A DNA stretch of 64,000 nucleotides from Brachypterus glaber (GCA_958510825.1 OY294051.1:30135667-30199666); one strand, 5' to 3'; positions 1 through 11,239 are shown, counted from the first letter of the stretch. The notes: generated from the sequence alone by a model not told the origin. Program-made: numbers and translations.

Positions 1-94
1 ATTCCAGTTTTAAATTTGTAGAGCGGATCATTATATTTATTTCAGTTTCAATTTTTCGTCACATCGTAATATTTACGAGGTTTTGTGCTAACGT

Positions 95-190
95 CTTCGA
101 GAATCGAACCTAGAATATCTCGATTACAAGATCTAAGTTAGCATTAGTTACTGCTGTAGTGTGGCACCACTGAGCTACAACGTTATTTCA
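95..190 (-). repeat. tRNA-like sequence, probably a SINE head
   Basis: Read on the minus strand this stretch has a good Pol III A box (TAGCTCAGTGGTGC) and B box (GGTTCGATTCTCG). A 6-bp outer stem (AACGTT with GACGTT) can form. The distance between the boxes is longer than in a normal tRNA and the T-stem does not pair, so a functional tRNA is unlikely. A tRNA-derived SINE promoter or a decayed tRNA pseudogene fits better. Confidence 0.45.
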
Positions 191-218
191 TCTCAGGTCC
201 TCTTCAAGAGGATGCACT

Positions 219-1045
219 GTAAATGAAAATATGGTAATTTCCCAGCAAATAAAGTAGGTCATATGTTACCAGCAAAGAAAGTGGTAAATTTAAATCAGTA
301 CTGTAAATTCACTGTTTTCTGTAAAAATGTGAAGTTTTACCTGTGATTTCACAGTAATTTAAGCAGCGAATTTAACGAGTTGATTGAGTTCAAGCAGTAT
401 TACGGGCTCTTGTAATTTTCGGGACTATCTGTAAAAGTGCCGACTTTTTGGACCACATGCATGAATTTTAATGCAAAATTATTGTACCGCATTGTAAATG
501 AAAATTTGGTTATTTCACAGTAAATAAAGTAGGTCATATGTTACCAGCAAAGAAAGTGGTAAATTTAAATTAGTACTGTAAATTCAATGTTATCCGTAAA
601 AATGTGAATTTTTATTTTGGTAATTTTACTGCTATCTTATCTTTTGTGGAATGTAAGCTATAATTATGGTAATTTTCAACCAATATTGTAAAAGTGCCGG
701 GTTTTTGGACCACATGCATGAATTTTAATGCAAAATTATTGTACCGACAGGAGAAGAGCTAAGATTTTACTAAACCGAGTAATATTGAGGTTAATTTAAT
801 AAATATTGTAAATTTACATCTGACATGGTGAATTTGCTTTAATTTTCTTAAATTATTACGCTTAATACTACTGAAAAATTGACGGACAAATTTAAGGTGC
901 GACAGGAAAAGAGCTGAGATTTTACTAAACCGAGTAATATTGAGGTTAATTTTGATAAATATTGTAAATTCACATTCTGACATGGTGAATTTGCTTTAAT
1001 TATTACAGTTAATATTACTGAAAGATTGACGGACAAATTTAGAGT
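219..1045. repeat. composite dispersed repeat with internal duplications
   Basis: A unit beginning ACTGTAAATGAAAATATGGT and rich in GTAAATTTAAAT-type words occurs at about 219-350 and again at 492-620. A second unit (GACAGGARAAGAGCTRAGATT onward, with ACCGAGTAATATTGAGG) occurs at about 748-900 and is repeated head to tail at 900-1045. The same composite, with one copy of each part, reappears at 13551-13960. No coding potential is visible. It looks like a non-autonomous transposon family assembled from near-repeats of itself. Confidence 0.6.
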
Positions 1046-2463
1046 GTGCACGGAAAAAAAAATTATAGCTAGGAGCGCTATAACACACATACCAAGCAAA
1101 TTATAATCGCTTATTATATAAATACAAGGCTTTCTCTTACAATTATGGCAGTCAGTGTAAAAATTTATATGAAATACTTTAATTGTTTAGTGAATAATAA
1201 AATATAACAAATAGTATGGCATTTATAGCTTAAATAGATTTAATTATTGTCCGTGCTAATAATTTTTATAATATAATAAAATTTCTGTAAATTTATAATA
1301 GTGCCTGTAATAAATATAATCGTGTCTGTAATATATATAATCGTTTCCAATTTATTTTTAACATTATTAGTTATTGTGTCCCTTATAATCTATAGCTTAA
1401 ATCACTATAATTTGCCACTGTTACCAAATATCTTATAATGTATAGCGCAGAGCCCACTAATTTCTTTCCGTGTGGGATGCGAAAAATAAAAGCTTTAATT
1501 TTTTGCATCCCATTCGGCTTATCTTGACTAAATTGTCCATTCGAGATATTGGCTAAATTGGACCTTTAGTTTTATATAATATTGGTTATTAGTAGGGACG
1601 CTACTGAGGTAAGATCTTATTCTATTTTTTTTTGCAAATATAAGCAAAATTATGAAACGAATACATTTTTTCTAGCTAAACTTTTATTTGAGAAGATAAA
1701 ACCCAGTGTTTTCATGGATTAATCCCTTGCTGATTCAAGAATACGCTATGATTAAGAGGTTTTCCTTTTATTGCTAGGAATTTCCCTTGATTTTCGCAGA
1801 GAAAGAGCTATGATTTAGTCTGAATGGAAGCAATGTAGGTCTTTGTACTGATTACGAACCTAGTAATGTAGATTGCAGACAAAAACCGTATTTTTTCCAT
1901 TTTAAATTAGCTTCTTTAATTAGCTTAGTCAAGCTACCAGTAACCCAGAGATATTTAGTTTAAATCCTGCTCTAACCGAACCGTTTGGACTTTTTAACAA
2001 CTCTTTCATCTAATATTATTATTATTATTATAAAGATTATAAAGGCAAAGGGCATGCCCTATCAAGCCTAATTGTAGTACAATAATGTATCTAGAAAAGT
2101 TTCAATGATTACTCCTAATTATTAACATTAATGCTGAGGTTTTAAATGATTATTAAAAATATTGGCCAATATTTAACAAAAATAAAATATACGCTAACAT
2201 GTACACATGTACATACACAAGTTAATAAAGGTAAAAAACCAAACCAAAAACCAGCATATGATTAAGTTGAAATTTGTTGGCTGTTTAAGAGATGGAAACA
2301 TAAAATGGGCGGTACACGTAAAGAAACAAAGCCATATTTGAAAAAATAAGAAACCTTATACCAGTTTTAAAAATTGATTTAAAAAATCTTATGTAAAGTG
2401 TTTTTTATCTTGAGCCCTACGTCATTATGACTCATAATTCCAACAAACAAATGATACATACAT
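1046..2463. other. no gene seen
   Basis: AT-rich sequence without a credible reading frame. It holds a short (ATT)n tract near 2015-2031. I recognise nothing else here. Confidence 0.5.
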
Positions 2464-3272
2464 ATATCGTCTTGTAAATTTCAGGACGTCATATCTCAAA
2501 AAAGACAACTTTACAGGAATGAGAAATAACTCTTTTTCGAATTATTCATAGGTTGAAAATGTACTTTTTTAATATAAACTTAATACATTTTTAATGATTA
2601 ACTTACCTTAAGTCATTTTATTGTGTATAAAATAAATAAATACAAATAAAAACCTAATGTTTATAGATACGACATTTTGATGCTCAAAATTAATAATTTT
2701 TTTTTAAGATACGAGCTTTGAAACATTATTAGCAGAAAGCACCTCTTGCATCGCATGCGCAGTGTTATTCAAACTGTCATTTTGCCAAGGTTGATTCAAA
2801 CACCGATCAGCTGATCGGTGGATTCATAGAACAAAATAAAGAATTGTATATTCGTTTAAAATGCTAATTTCGGCCATAACTAAAAGCAAATTAATTTAAA
2901 AATATATAGTTAATATAACAAGTAACAATATTTACCATTAATTCGCTTTTTAAAGTAAAATTTTAACTTTAAACATTTAAACTTCACAAATTTTTATAAC
3001 ATACGCATGAGCTGTCAAAAAAGCGTCGCCGTATGCAAAAGGTGCGTTCCAAGTCAGTTAACTAGATTTAAGAGATACGAGGTTTTAAAATTTATTAATC
3101 TGTAATCATCTAAGATACGACGTTACTATTTTGCTTATATTTTTGTTATTTAAAAAAAATAGCAGGTGAAACTTATTTTTTAGATGTAAATTAATAATAT
3201 AAAGCGTTTAAATCCAAAATCTCAAAATCGAAAAAAATTGAGATACGACGTCCTGAAATTTACAAGACGATA
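2464..3272. mobile_element. TIR DNA transposon, short (internally deleted) copy of family T1
   Basis: The ends are inverted repeats: ATATCGTCTTGTAAATTTC at the left and its complement at the right, followed inward by GGACGTCGTATCTCAA-type sequence. A longer copy of the same family is at 58971-60408. The two match closely up to about 2845-2848, where this copy lacks some 670 bp present in the other; GTAT stands at both edges of the missing part. It contains a perfect 20-bp palindrome, CACCGATCAGCTGATCGGTG, at 2801-2820. No coding sequence remains, so it is a non-autonomous deletion derivative. Confidence 0.8.
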
Positions 3273-4160
3273 TGCGATAACATTTTGTAGAATTAAAATT
3301 TCACAGAATATTTTATGTCATATTGATCATTTTAATATTTAATCTTATTTTTGAATCAATTTTTAATACTTAAAAAATCGAGATAAGATAAATCAATTAC
3401 TTCAAATACCTATAAATACCTTAAGTTTATAAGTAAATAAGTATAATATTCTCGAATCGATCATAATAGAGTCAGTGCAAACAAAAAATGTCTCCACATA
3501 ACGGTAAGCTATAATTAAGCATTAAATTATGGGTTCTTAACATAAGAGTATATAAAAGAGTGTATATTATATACTGTATAAGGCCAACTGGGCATTGCCC
3601 ATATAATACTATTAAAAAACATATGGGTGTTTCTACACTAATGGCAAATTTCATGTTCGGGCAGAAAAAATTATTATAATACATATTTTTTTTATTTTTT
3701 TTTTGCTTATATTGTTTAACTCGTTTATTTTTATTAAAAACATGTGATAAAATACGTAAGATTTTGCTTCCATTGGAAAAAAATGGAAGTAGTTCGAAAA
3801 TAGTGTACTTTTTACGTGTCCGAAATGAAAAATTTAATTTTTATCAAAGAAAACTTTTTTTTTTTGGTGTATTTGCGGTTTTTGATAATAAAAAGTTTGG
3901 ACGCCTTTATAGAATTGCAATAAGGTGCAATTCGCCCACATATTTGTCGGTTAATAGATTTAAACACGAAATAGATCAATGAGCTTTTAACGCTATTTTT
4001 ATGCATTTTGATCTTTTATTTACCATTACTTAAAAACTAAATACTAAATATCATTGATAGGACTGAAAATGATAATCACTTAATATAGGATTTGATTTAA
4101 AAAAAGTTCCATTATATTGCAGAGTTGGAGAGTTATAAATTTTTATGTTTTCCAACTACA
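3273..4160. other. no gene seen
   Basis: Low-complexity AT-rich sequence. The small open frames here show no protein-like composition or recognisable motif. Confidence 0.5.
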
Positions 4161-4167
4161 TGGATGT

Positions 4168-4412
4168 CAGTCAAATCGTCATAGACCGTTCTGCCAATTT
4201 TTAAATTACTTTATTTATTTATTACCCATTGAAGAGAACAATCAAATCCTTATATTATTTTTAACAGTAATATTGAAAAGTATCATCGATTTACGAACAC
4301 TAAGATCAAATATTTTTATTACATTAAAAGGGGCCTTAAATTTTAAAAATCGTCATAGACCGTTCTGCCAGCGTCATAGATCGTTCTTCCAGCGTCATAG
4401 ACCGTTCTGCCA
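4168..4412. repeat. 21-bp minisatellite plus one separated unit
   Basis: The unit CGTCATAGACCGTTCTGCCAG occurs three times in tandem at about 4350-4412, with one or two changes in the middle unit. A fourth, isolated unit lies at about 4168-4189, some 180 bp upstream. The open frame across it only translates the repeat. Confidence 0.8.
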
Positions 4413-4519
4413 CACATTTTCATTAAACAGTTTTTTTTTGGAAACATATTAATTAGGTTTTTTTTACCTGTTAATGTATTTTTGGGGTGCTGATTTCAAA
4501 TCTGGTGTTAATTTTAAAA

Positions 4520-5245
4520 AAATCAAAATGGCGGATTAAATATGGCGGACATTTTCTTTAAATTTAAAATATTCTTTAAATAATAGCATTGGGGGGTTTT
4601 GAGACCGTTAAAAATAAATATGCCTGATAATAATATTATAAAATTCAAAATGGCGGAGTCAAGATGGCGAATTTAAGATTACGAATTATTAAAAACGATT
4701 TTTTACTACAATAAATAAAATTCCACGAAATTAATTTGGGAACAACTAAAAAAAAATAATATCAATGCATTAACGTTCAAAATAAATATACAGGGTTTGG
4801 ATTAATTATTAAAAATAAAAATAAATCACTACAAACTACAAACCAAGTTTTTAAATATTTCTTTAAAACAATAAACCTGAACCCATATCAATATTAATAA
4901 ATTTTTGGCTTTTATTCCTTTTTTAATAACTAGGAGCCGTCCTTTTTTAAGAAACCACAAAAAAATCCTTTAATTTGATACCATCTTTAAAAAAAATAAT
5001 CAGTAGGTCATAAACACAGTCCAGCAGCCATTTTTGTTTTCTTGCAAACAAATGTAATATAATGTAACCTAAACAAATCCTTTACTTGATATTTTTTTAA
5101 AATTATTTTGCCATAAAAAATTTTGTCTAGTAGCTGCCATTTTGATTTTTTGTAAACCAATACCCAACTTGACACCTTTTAAAAATTTTAATTTTTTCGT
5201 CACAAACAAATGACACTTATCAGCCGCCATTTTGTTTTTTTTTTG
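4520..5245. repeat. degenerate repeats containing AAAATGGCGG and its complement
   Basis: AAAATGGCGG-like words occur at about 4528 and 4649, and the complementary CCGCCATTTT/GCTGCCATTTT at about 5027, 5135 and 5222, each of the latter followed by a T-rich run and TGCAAAC or TGTAAACC. The second half looks like three diverged head-to-tail units of roughly 90-100 bp. No gene is visible. Confidence 0.5.
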
Positions 5246-5512
5246 CAACCTTAATGTCGCCCATAATATTTTCCAAATAAGATAAACCTTAATCAAAATC
5301 GTCGATATCGGATAAAGCTTTAGGAGATAATATATAAACATACGTAGACTGTAAAAAACGGAACATTTTCTTTCTCGAAATAGTGTCTGTTCTTTGCATT
5401 TACAAACCGTAAAGACCATTTTCTTTCATTTATAAGTGATTTTGGTTATTTAGTGATAAAAAAAGTTACTGGACAAAAATCGTTTTTCCTTTTACTCATT
5501 ACTGTAGAAATA

Positions 5513-5514
5513 CC

Positions 5515-5608
<94 letters not shown>
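5513..5608. repeat. (ACATAT)n microsatellite
   Basis: About 16 near-perfect copies of the hexamer ACATAT. The minus-strand frame across it, a run of Met-Tyr, is an artefact of the repeat. Confidence 0.95.
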
Positions 5609-5609
<1 letters not shown>

Positions 5610-5729
5610 GTATAAACAAACTGTGAAATGAGATTTTACTTTCCTTACACATAAGTGTATCTTAATTAAGATTAATTTATTCTGTATGAAAGATTCGGTG
5701 AAAAGTATTAAAAAATTTAATTAATGACT

Positions 5730-5964
5730 ACACTGATAAAAAGGATTTTTTTGGATATGGCCAATTAAATTATTTGGTTGTAACAAATTTTATTTGAATC
5801 AAATAAATATTTGGTTCATGTAAACAAATATTTTAATTTAAAAATAATTGGGAACAAAATAGTTTGTTTGGCAGAAATAAAATTTATTTGTCACAACCAT
5901 ATAATTCTATTGGCCATATCCAATTAAATATCTTGTTGACACAAATAAACTGTTTTATCAGTGT
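5730..5964. mobile_element. MITE, family M1, copy a
   Basis: The ends are ACACTGATAAAA and its complement. Inside are long imperfect inverted arms carrying GGATATGGCCAATTAAAT and its complement, with repeated words such as ACAAATAAATTT. Related copies are at 34689-34934 and 35039-35293. It ends only 36 bp before the start codon of the DM9 exon, so it could affect that gene's 5' end. No clear target-site duplication was found. Confidence 0.8.
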
Positions 5965-6000
5965 AAATGTGTGGTTTTATTTATTTTCAAAATATTTAAA

Positions 6001-6243
6001 ATGATAACTAAATATTCAGAATACTACTGGAAAGATTACGATGGTCACCACATCCCCCATGATGCCATTGTTGTTGGTGAAGACGATAATGGTCCTTCTT
6101 ACATTGGTCAAGCCTATGTCTCAGATTTAGGCTTGTATTGTGGCCAAGTATTTCCCGGAGAAAAACAAATCCACGTAGCAGCTTACGGACCAAAATGTTC
6201 AGATGTCGTCAAGGTAAACTCATACATGGGAGATCTAAGCTAA
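6001..6243 (+). CDS. DM9-repeat protein, single exon or fragment
   Basis: The frame from the ATG at 6001 encodes one good DM9 (DUF3421) repeat: a WKDYDG opening, HHIPHDAIVVG, YIGQAYV and a closing HVAAYGPKCSDVVKV. DM9 proteins are small, usually cytosolic insect proteins that normally carry two such repeats over about 140-150 residues; some are linked to pathogen responses and mannose binding. Here only about 71 residues are seen before a potential splice donor (AAG|GTAAAC at 6213/6214). If unspliced, the frame stops at 6243 after about 80 residues. No second repeat follows: a 20-bp inverted repeat and the polymerase region come next. The upstream in-frame extension to 5971 lacks an ATG. It is probably one exon or a truncated gene; whether it is expressed cannot be judged. 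Confidence 0.7.
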   Translation: MITKYSEYYWKDYDGHHIPHDAIVVGEDDNGPSYIGQAYVSDLGLYCGQVFPGEKQIHVAAYGPKCSDVVKVNSYMGDLS

Positions 6244-6299
6244 GCTGAAAGGTCCTATCTACATAGGTTTAACATACACAGATAGGACCTTTCAGCTTA
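6242..6299. repeat. perfect 20-bp inverted repeat with 18-bp spacer
   Basis: TAAGCTGAAAGGTCCTATCT at 6242-6261 is exactly complementary to 6280-6299. It overlaps the in-frame stop of the DM9 exon and lies at the junction with the polymerase-bearing segment. It could be a hairpin, a remnant of a foldback element or a terminal feature of the inserted segment. Confidence 0.85.
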
Positions 6300-6390
6300 A
6301 CAGGGCAGAGATAAGTAGAATATGGGTTAGTATGGCCGGCATGTCCTGGGGCTTAATAGATTGTTAGTGACGTCATAGTCACCTCTTAAT

Positions 6391-6800
6391 TACCTAATTA
6401 TGATTTTTTAACGACTTTTTAACGACTAATTACCTTTCACTTTTTTACTTTTTCCACATTCCAACCTTAAGGTCTAATTGCCTTGCATTTTTGCGTTTTT
6501 CAGCCTAATGACCCTATCCTATAATAATTATAAATTTTTCATTATTAATTTGGAAAATTTCTGGTAAGAAAATTATTACTTTTTTTGTGTATAAAATCTA
6601 GTGTTATAGCAGAACGTTTATTAGATAGTTTAACATTGGTAATTACCTCATTATGATTTTTTAAAGACCTCTTAATGATTTCGTTTCACTTTTACTTTTT
6701 CCACATTCCAACCTAAATGCCTCTTAATGTCTAATTGCCTTGCATTTCTTAAAGACTTGCATTTTTCAACCTAATGACCCTATCTATAATAACTATAAAA
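6391..6800. repeat. duplicated upstream block of the polymerase gene
   Basis: About 150 bp at 6391-6540 is repeated with divergence at 6647-6793. Shared words in order include AATTACCT-ATTATGATTTTTTA, CTTTTTCCACATTCCAACCT, GTCTAATTGCCTTGCATTT and CCTAATGACCCTATC, and each block is followed by GTATAAAA (near 6590 and 6859). The arrangement suggests a duplicated promoter-proximal or terminal segment. Confidence 0.75.
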
Positions 6801-6859
6801 AAAAAAAAACTTTTGGAAAATTTTAAAATTTAGATAAGATAATACCTAACTTTTTTTTG

Positions 6860-6912
6860 TATAAAAAGCCATTAAAATTTTGAAAATACATCATTTGAAT
6901 TTTATATTCAGT
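6860..6912 (+). promoter_or_regulatory. possible core promoter of the polymerase gene
   Basis: TATAAAA at 6860-6866 is followed by the arthropod initiator-like TCAGT at 6908-6912, 24 bp before the ATG at 6936. The spacing of nearly 50 bp is longer than the usual 30, so the two may not work as a pair. Confidence 0.35.
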
Positions 6913-6935
6913 GCGGTACAACTAAACTTTACAAG

Positions 6936-9900
6936 ATGGAAGCTTTCAAGACTATTTTAGAAAAAAACGAAAAAAACAGTGTGGAAAGGTTATTAAACCT
7001 ATTTAAAAGCAATGCTTTTACTTCATTGGATGAGCTTATTGCCGTCAAAGCTGTAAGTAACATTATTCTGCTAAAGTTTAAATTATTTTTAATTTATTTA
7101 TTGTTTTTTAGACAATTGATTTAAAAATAATATTTGAAAATGAATTCAATTTTGATTTATATGAATATGGGCTTTTGGAGAGAGCCATAGAAGATTTAAA
7201 AGTTTGGCAAAAAAATCCTGGCACTGAAATGGATTTCAAAAATACAACAAACGCGTGTAGCAACCCAACACCCTCCAGAGAGATGCCAAGTACATCTAAG
7301 GCTCACGTAGAGCCTTTTACTGCGGAGGAAAACATTCCTACGGCAAGAAAATCAAATCTCTCCAAGCCCATCTTAAAAAACATTATTTTGCAAGATGAAT
7401 TCACTAGGGACATCAAAAAATTTAATTTAACGGCGAGAAGATACGTCTTTAAGTTTAAAGATTTTGATGGATCTGTCAACCCTATAACATGGATTAAGGT
7501 ATGTACACTCTTGTAGCTATGGCTTTACAAAAAAAAAATACTATACATTTTTATAACCCAAATATTTAATATATAATTTTTTATTTTAGGACGGTGTTGA
7601 TGCCATAATCGCATACGGAACACGCGACTTTAAAGCGGACGATAGAGTAGGTTTAAATTTCAATAATGAAGATTACCCTGAGAGGCCGCTGGCTATATCC
7701 TTTAGACGGTTAGACCAGATATCTGCGGATGTGGTACTAAATACTCTAGGCAAGGTATTACAAAGCAATGCAGACTTCTTCACTAACAACAAACTCACGC
7801 TTGCCATAGATCGAGTGCAGCTTCCTGTTGGAAAAGGAGGAGGGCGCCTTTTATTACAGGGGGAGTCTTTTGAAGATTTTTGCAGACAAAAGAGAGGTAT
7901 TGTAACTGTTAGAAACGATGATAATTTATGTTTAGCGTATGCTTTGGTCTTGGGTATAACTTACAAAAAAGAAAATAATTCTGAATTTAGGCGTTTAACA
8001 AAAAATAAAACTTTGTTAACACGGAAGGCTTTAACGTTATGTAGAAGTGCCAACGTTAATCTCACAGGTGGGGCTACAGTCGATCACATACAGAAATTTC
8101 AAGATGCCATGGATAATTATACTATTGTAGTGTACAACAATAGAAGGGGCTCTTCTGTGTACTTTGAGGGGCCTAGAGATGTTACTAGACAAACAATAAA
8201 TTTAATTTTAGAAAACGACCATTATAATTTAATAATCAGTTTGAGAGCGGCATTTTCAGCGGTCTATTTTTGCGAATTTTGTAAAAAAAGATTTAATAAC
8301 CAAAAAGATCATGTCAAGTGTGTACTTAAATGTCCCTGTTGCCATAATTCACCTCCTTGTAAAATAGAATTAGAGGAAATTACATGCAGTATCTGTAATA
8401 GAACATTTAGAGGCAAAGATTGTTTTAATACACATAAAGTAAAACTATGTTCAAGTGTGGTTAGGTGTAAAACGTGTTTAAATAGTTATTGGGTTGATAA
8501 GCGAGCACATGTTTGCGGAGAAAGGTATTGCAATACATGCATATCTCTTAAACCTATAAGACATTACTGTTATATGCAAAAAAACGTAATATCTCGGAAA
8601 ACCCAAGAAACCTTAGAAAACAAATTTGTGTTTGTATTTTATGATTTTGAATGTCGCCAGGAGAAAGAAATATCGCCCAATAAGTATCTGCACGAACCTA
8701 ATCTCTGTGTCGCTGAACAGGTTTGTTCTAAGTGTATTTCAAACGTAGATGCAAAAATAGATTGCCCTTCTTGTGGTAAGCGACAACATGTATTTTTAAA
8801 TGATCCTGTTGGTTCACTTTTAGAATACTTGCATAAATTTGAAAAAATGAAATACAATGTTGTTGCTATAGCACACAATATGAAATCCTATGATGGTTGT
8901 TTTATTACAAAAAGGATTCTTGCCAATCCTTCGAGATGGAACCCACAAATTATACGTAATGGATGTAAATTTATATCCATTACTTGTAATAAAATTAAAT
9001 TTATTGATAGTCTTAATTATATGCCACTACCGCTTTCCAAACTTCCCAGTGCTTTTAAATTTGAGGAAGCAAAAGGTTATTTTCCACATTTATTTAACAG
9101 AACGGAGAATGAAAACTACGTAGGGCCTATACCTAATGTCTCTTTTTATATGCCTGATAGTATGCCAGAGTCATCTAGATCAAAATTTTTTGAATGGTAC
9201 AATGACCAAGTATCAAATGACATAGTTTTTGATTTGAAACAAGAACTAGTTAAATACTGCATCTTGGATGTAGAAATTCTGCGTAAAGCCTGCATTAAAT
9301 TTAGAGAGTGTTTTATTGAATCCAATAATATAGATCCATTTCAAGGAGCCACAACGATTGCTAGTGCCTGTAATTTAGTTTTCAGGAGAAATTTTTTAAT
9401 ACCCGAATCAATAGGAATAATTCCATCAAACGGGTATAGACTTACGGATAATCAATCGGAAGTAGCACTAAAGTGGTTATCCTGGATGGAACACTCTTTA
9501 AATTTGCAGATACAACACGCAGGAAATAGTAAAGAAGTAAGGTTAAGGGAAAACCTTTTAGTTGACGGTTTTTGTGCTACCACTAATACCGTTTTTGAAT
9601 TTTATGGTTGTTATTTTCATGGTTGCGAAAAATGTTTCTATAATCAAAGTTCTTCATTTAAAGACAATACTGATAAAAACAATTTAATTTTTCTTAGACG
9701 TGAAAATACAATAGCTAAAGAAAAACGAATTCTAGAGTTTGGCTACACATTAGTAAAAACTTATGAATGTGAGTTTAAACAATTGTTAAAGTCTAATGAA
9801 AATGTCGGGCAGTTTCTAAGTGAAAATTTTGTCTATAGCCAAACACCTCTAAATCCAAGAGATGCATTTTTCGGTGGTCGTACAAATGCCGTCAAACTAC

Positions 9901-10868
9901 ACTATAAATGTTCACAAAGGGAAAAAATATGTTACTTTGATGTATGTTCATTGTACCCCTATGTTAATAAATATGGAAAGTATCCTATAGGCCATCCAAA
10001 AATTCACATAGGAGATATAGATTGCAGAAAATTATCTCTGGATACAGTAGAGGGTCTAATAAAGTGTACTGTTTTACCTCCTACAAATCTATATCATCCT
10101 GTATTACCCTATAAATGTAATCAGAAACTTATGTTTCCCTTATGTCGGATGTGTGTTGAAACAACATACACAGGTGTCTGCACACATGCACAGGAGGAGC
10201 GTAAATTTACTGGTACATTTGTAGCGGATGAATTGCGAAAGGCTATTTCTTTAGGATATAAAGTGCTAGAAATTTTGGAAATATGGGAATACAAAGTAAC
10301 AACGTATGATAAAGTCAAAATGTCAGGAGGACTTTTTGCGAAATATGTTAATACTTTTTTAAAAATCAAACAAGAGTGTAGTGGTTGGCCCCACTGGTGC
10401 ACTACAGATGCTTTAAAAAAACAATATATTGAAAATTATGAGGCACAAGAAGGAATAAAATTGGACCCCTCCAAAATATGCTTTAATCCAGGGTTAAGAT
10501 TTATAGCCAAACTGATGCTTAATAGTTTTTGGGGTAAGTTTGGTCAGAGAGAAAATTTAAAGCAAACCAGTGTTATAAGTGAAAGCATGGAGTTGTTTAA
10601 TTTTTTAACAGACCCCTCTATTGTTGTAAACAACATGGTTATAATTGATGACAACACTCTTTTAGCCTGCTGGGATAAACGTGAGGAATCTCGCACACCG
10701 TTAAAGACAGTTAATGTCGCTATAGCCGCATACACCACAGCTATGGCGCGATTAGAATTGTACAAGTACCTTGAAAAATTAGGCGAAAGAGTGTTATTTT
10801 TGATACCGATAGTGTTATTTTTACACAGAAAAATAATGATTGGATGCCTGAGGTTGGTGATTATTTAG
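6936..10868 (+). CDS. protein-primed family B DNA polymerase (Polinton/Maverick/adintovirus type), three exons, frame-broken
   Basis: Exons 6936-7052, 7112-7498 and 7590 onward are joined by short GT-AG introns of 59 and 91 bp, all in phase 0. From the ATG to the frame change is about 1,070 codons in exon 3 after 168 codons in exons 1-2. Visible parts in order: an N-terminal region of the kind that precedes Polinton-type polymerases; an OTU-like cysteine-protease stretch (NDDNLCLAYALV near 7914-7950, NDHYNLIISL near 8214); a Cys/His-rich zinc-binding region (about 8260-8580); exonuclease motifs YDFEC (8640), AHNMKSYDG (about 8873) and YCILDVEIL (about 9253); an inserted stretch resembling Vsr-type endonucleases (VDGFCATTNTVFEFYGC to LVKTYECEF, about 9560-9780); palm motif A FDVCSLYP (about 9936) and motif B LMLNSFWGKFGQ (about 10513). 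The frame then changes near 10800 and stops at 10868, before motif C. It would replicate linear DNA from a protein primer. This is an endogenous viral or virus-like copy. Bidnavirus-like origin is not excluded. No integrase, capsid, ATPase or protease gene is seen. Confidence 0.85.
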
Positions 10869-11239
10869 GTCAGTTAACTGACGAGATTTCTGAATATGGT
10901 CCTGGCAGCTATATTACGGAATTTGTTAGTGGCGGACCTAAAAATTACGCTATAAAAATATTTTCAAGTAAAACAAATGAATATATCAATGTCTGCAAGG
11001 TAAAGGGTATAACACTCAATTTTAAAAATAAACAAACCGTAAATTTTGATACATTACGAGCTATGGTGTGTGAAAATGCTAAGGAGACATATGTTTATAA
11101 CGATAAAAAGATTGTCATCACTCCTACATACGATATAGTTTCACTGCCTGAAGCTAAATGTTACCGTGTAAGTTACACCAAAAGAAGACGCTTAAATGAC
11201 AGTTATGATACCGTACCTTTTGGCTTTAAATTTACTTAA
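10844..11239 (+). CDS. C-terminal part of the same DNA polymerase, in the -1 frame
   Basis: This open frame overlaps the end of the preceding one. Its open part extends back to about 10802, where the DTDS core of palm motif C is read, so the catalytic aspartates lie just beyond the frame change. Downstream is the KxY-type motif (GGPKNYAIKIF, about 10931) and a basic C-terminus (TKRRRL). The 'ATG' at 10844 is internal, so this is not a separate gene. The change falls at a run of five T (10797-10801) and corresponds to the loss of one base. A canonical slippery heptamer in the correct frame is absent, so mutation or sequencing error is likelier than programmed frameshifting. Confidence 0.85.
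   Translation: MPEVGDYLGQLTDEISEYGPGSYITEFVSGGPKNYAIKIFSSKTNEYINVCKVKGITLNFKNKQTVNFDTLRAMVCENAKETYVYNDKKIVITPTYDIVSLPEAKCYRVSYTKRRRLNDSYDTVPFGFKFT

Noticed and set aside
4117..4452. 111-residue frame with repeated NRHRPFCQ
   Set aside because: It only translates the 21-bp minisatellite.
5446..5652. Minus-strand frame rich in Met-Tyr
   Set aside because: It is a direct translation of the ACATAT microsatellite.
10797..10868. Programmed -1 frameshifting in the polymerase
   Set aside because: The T-run is preceded by A in the wrong phase for a slippery heptamer, and no intact homologue is at hand. A lost base is the simpler reading.
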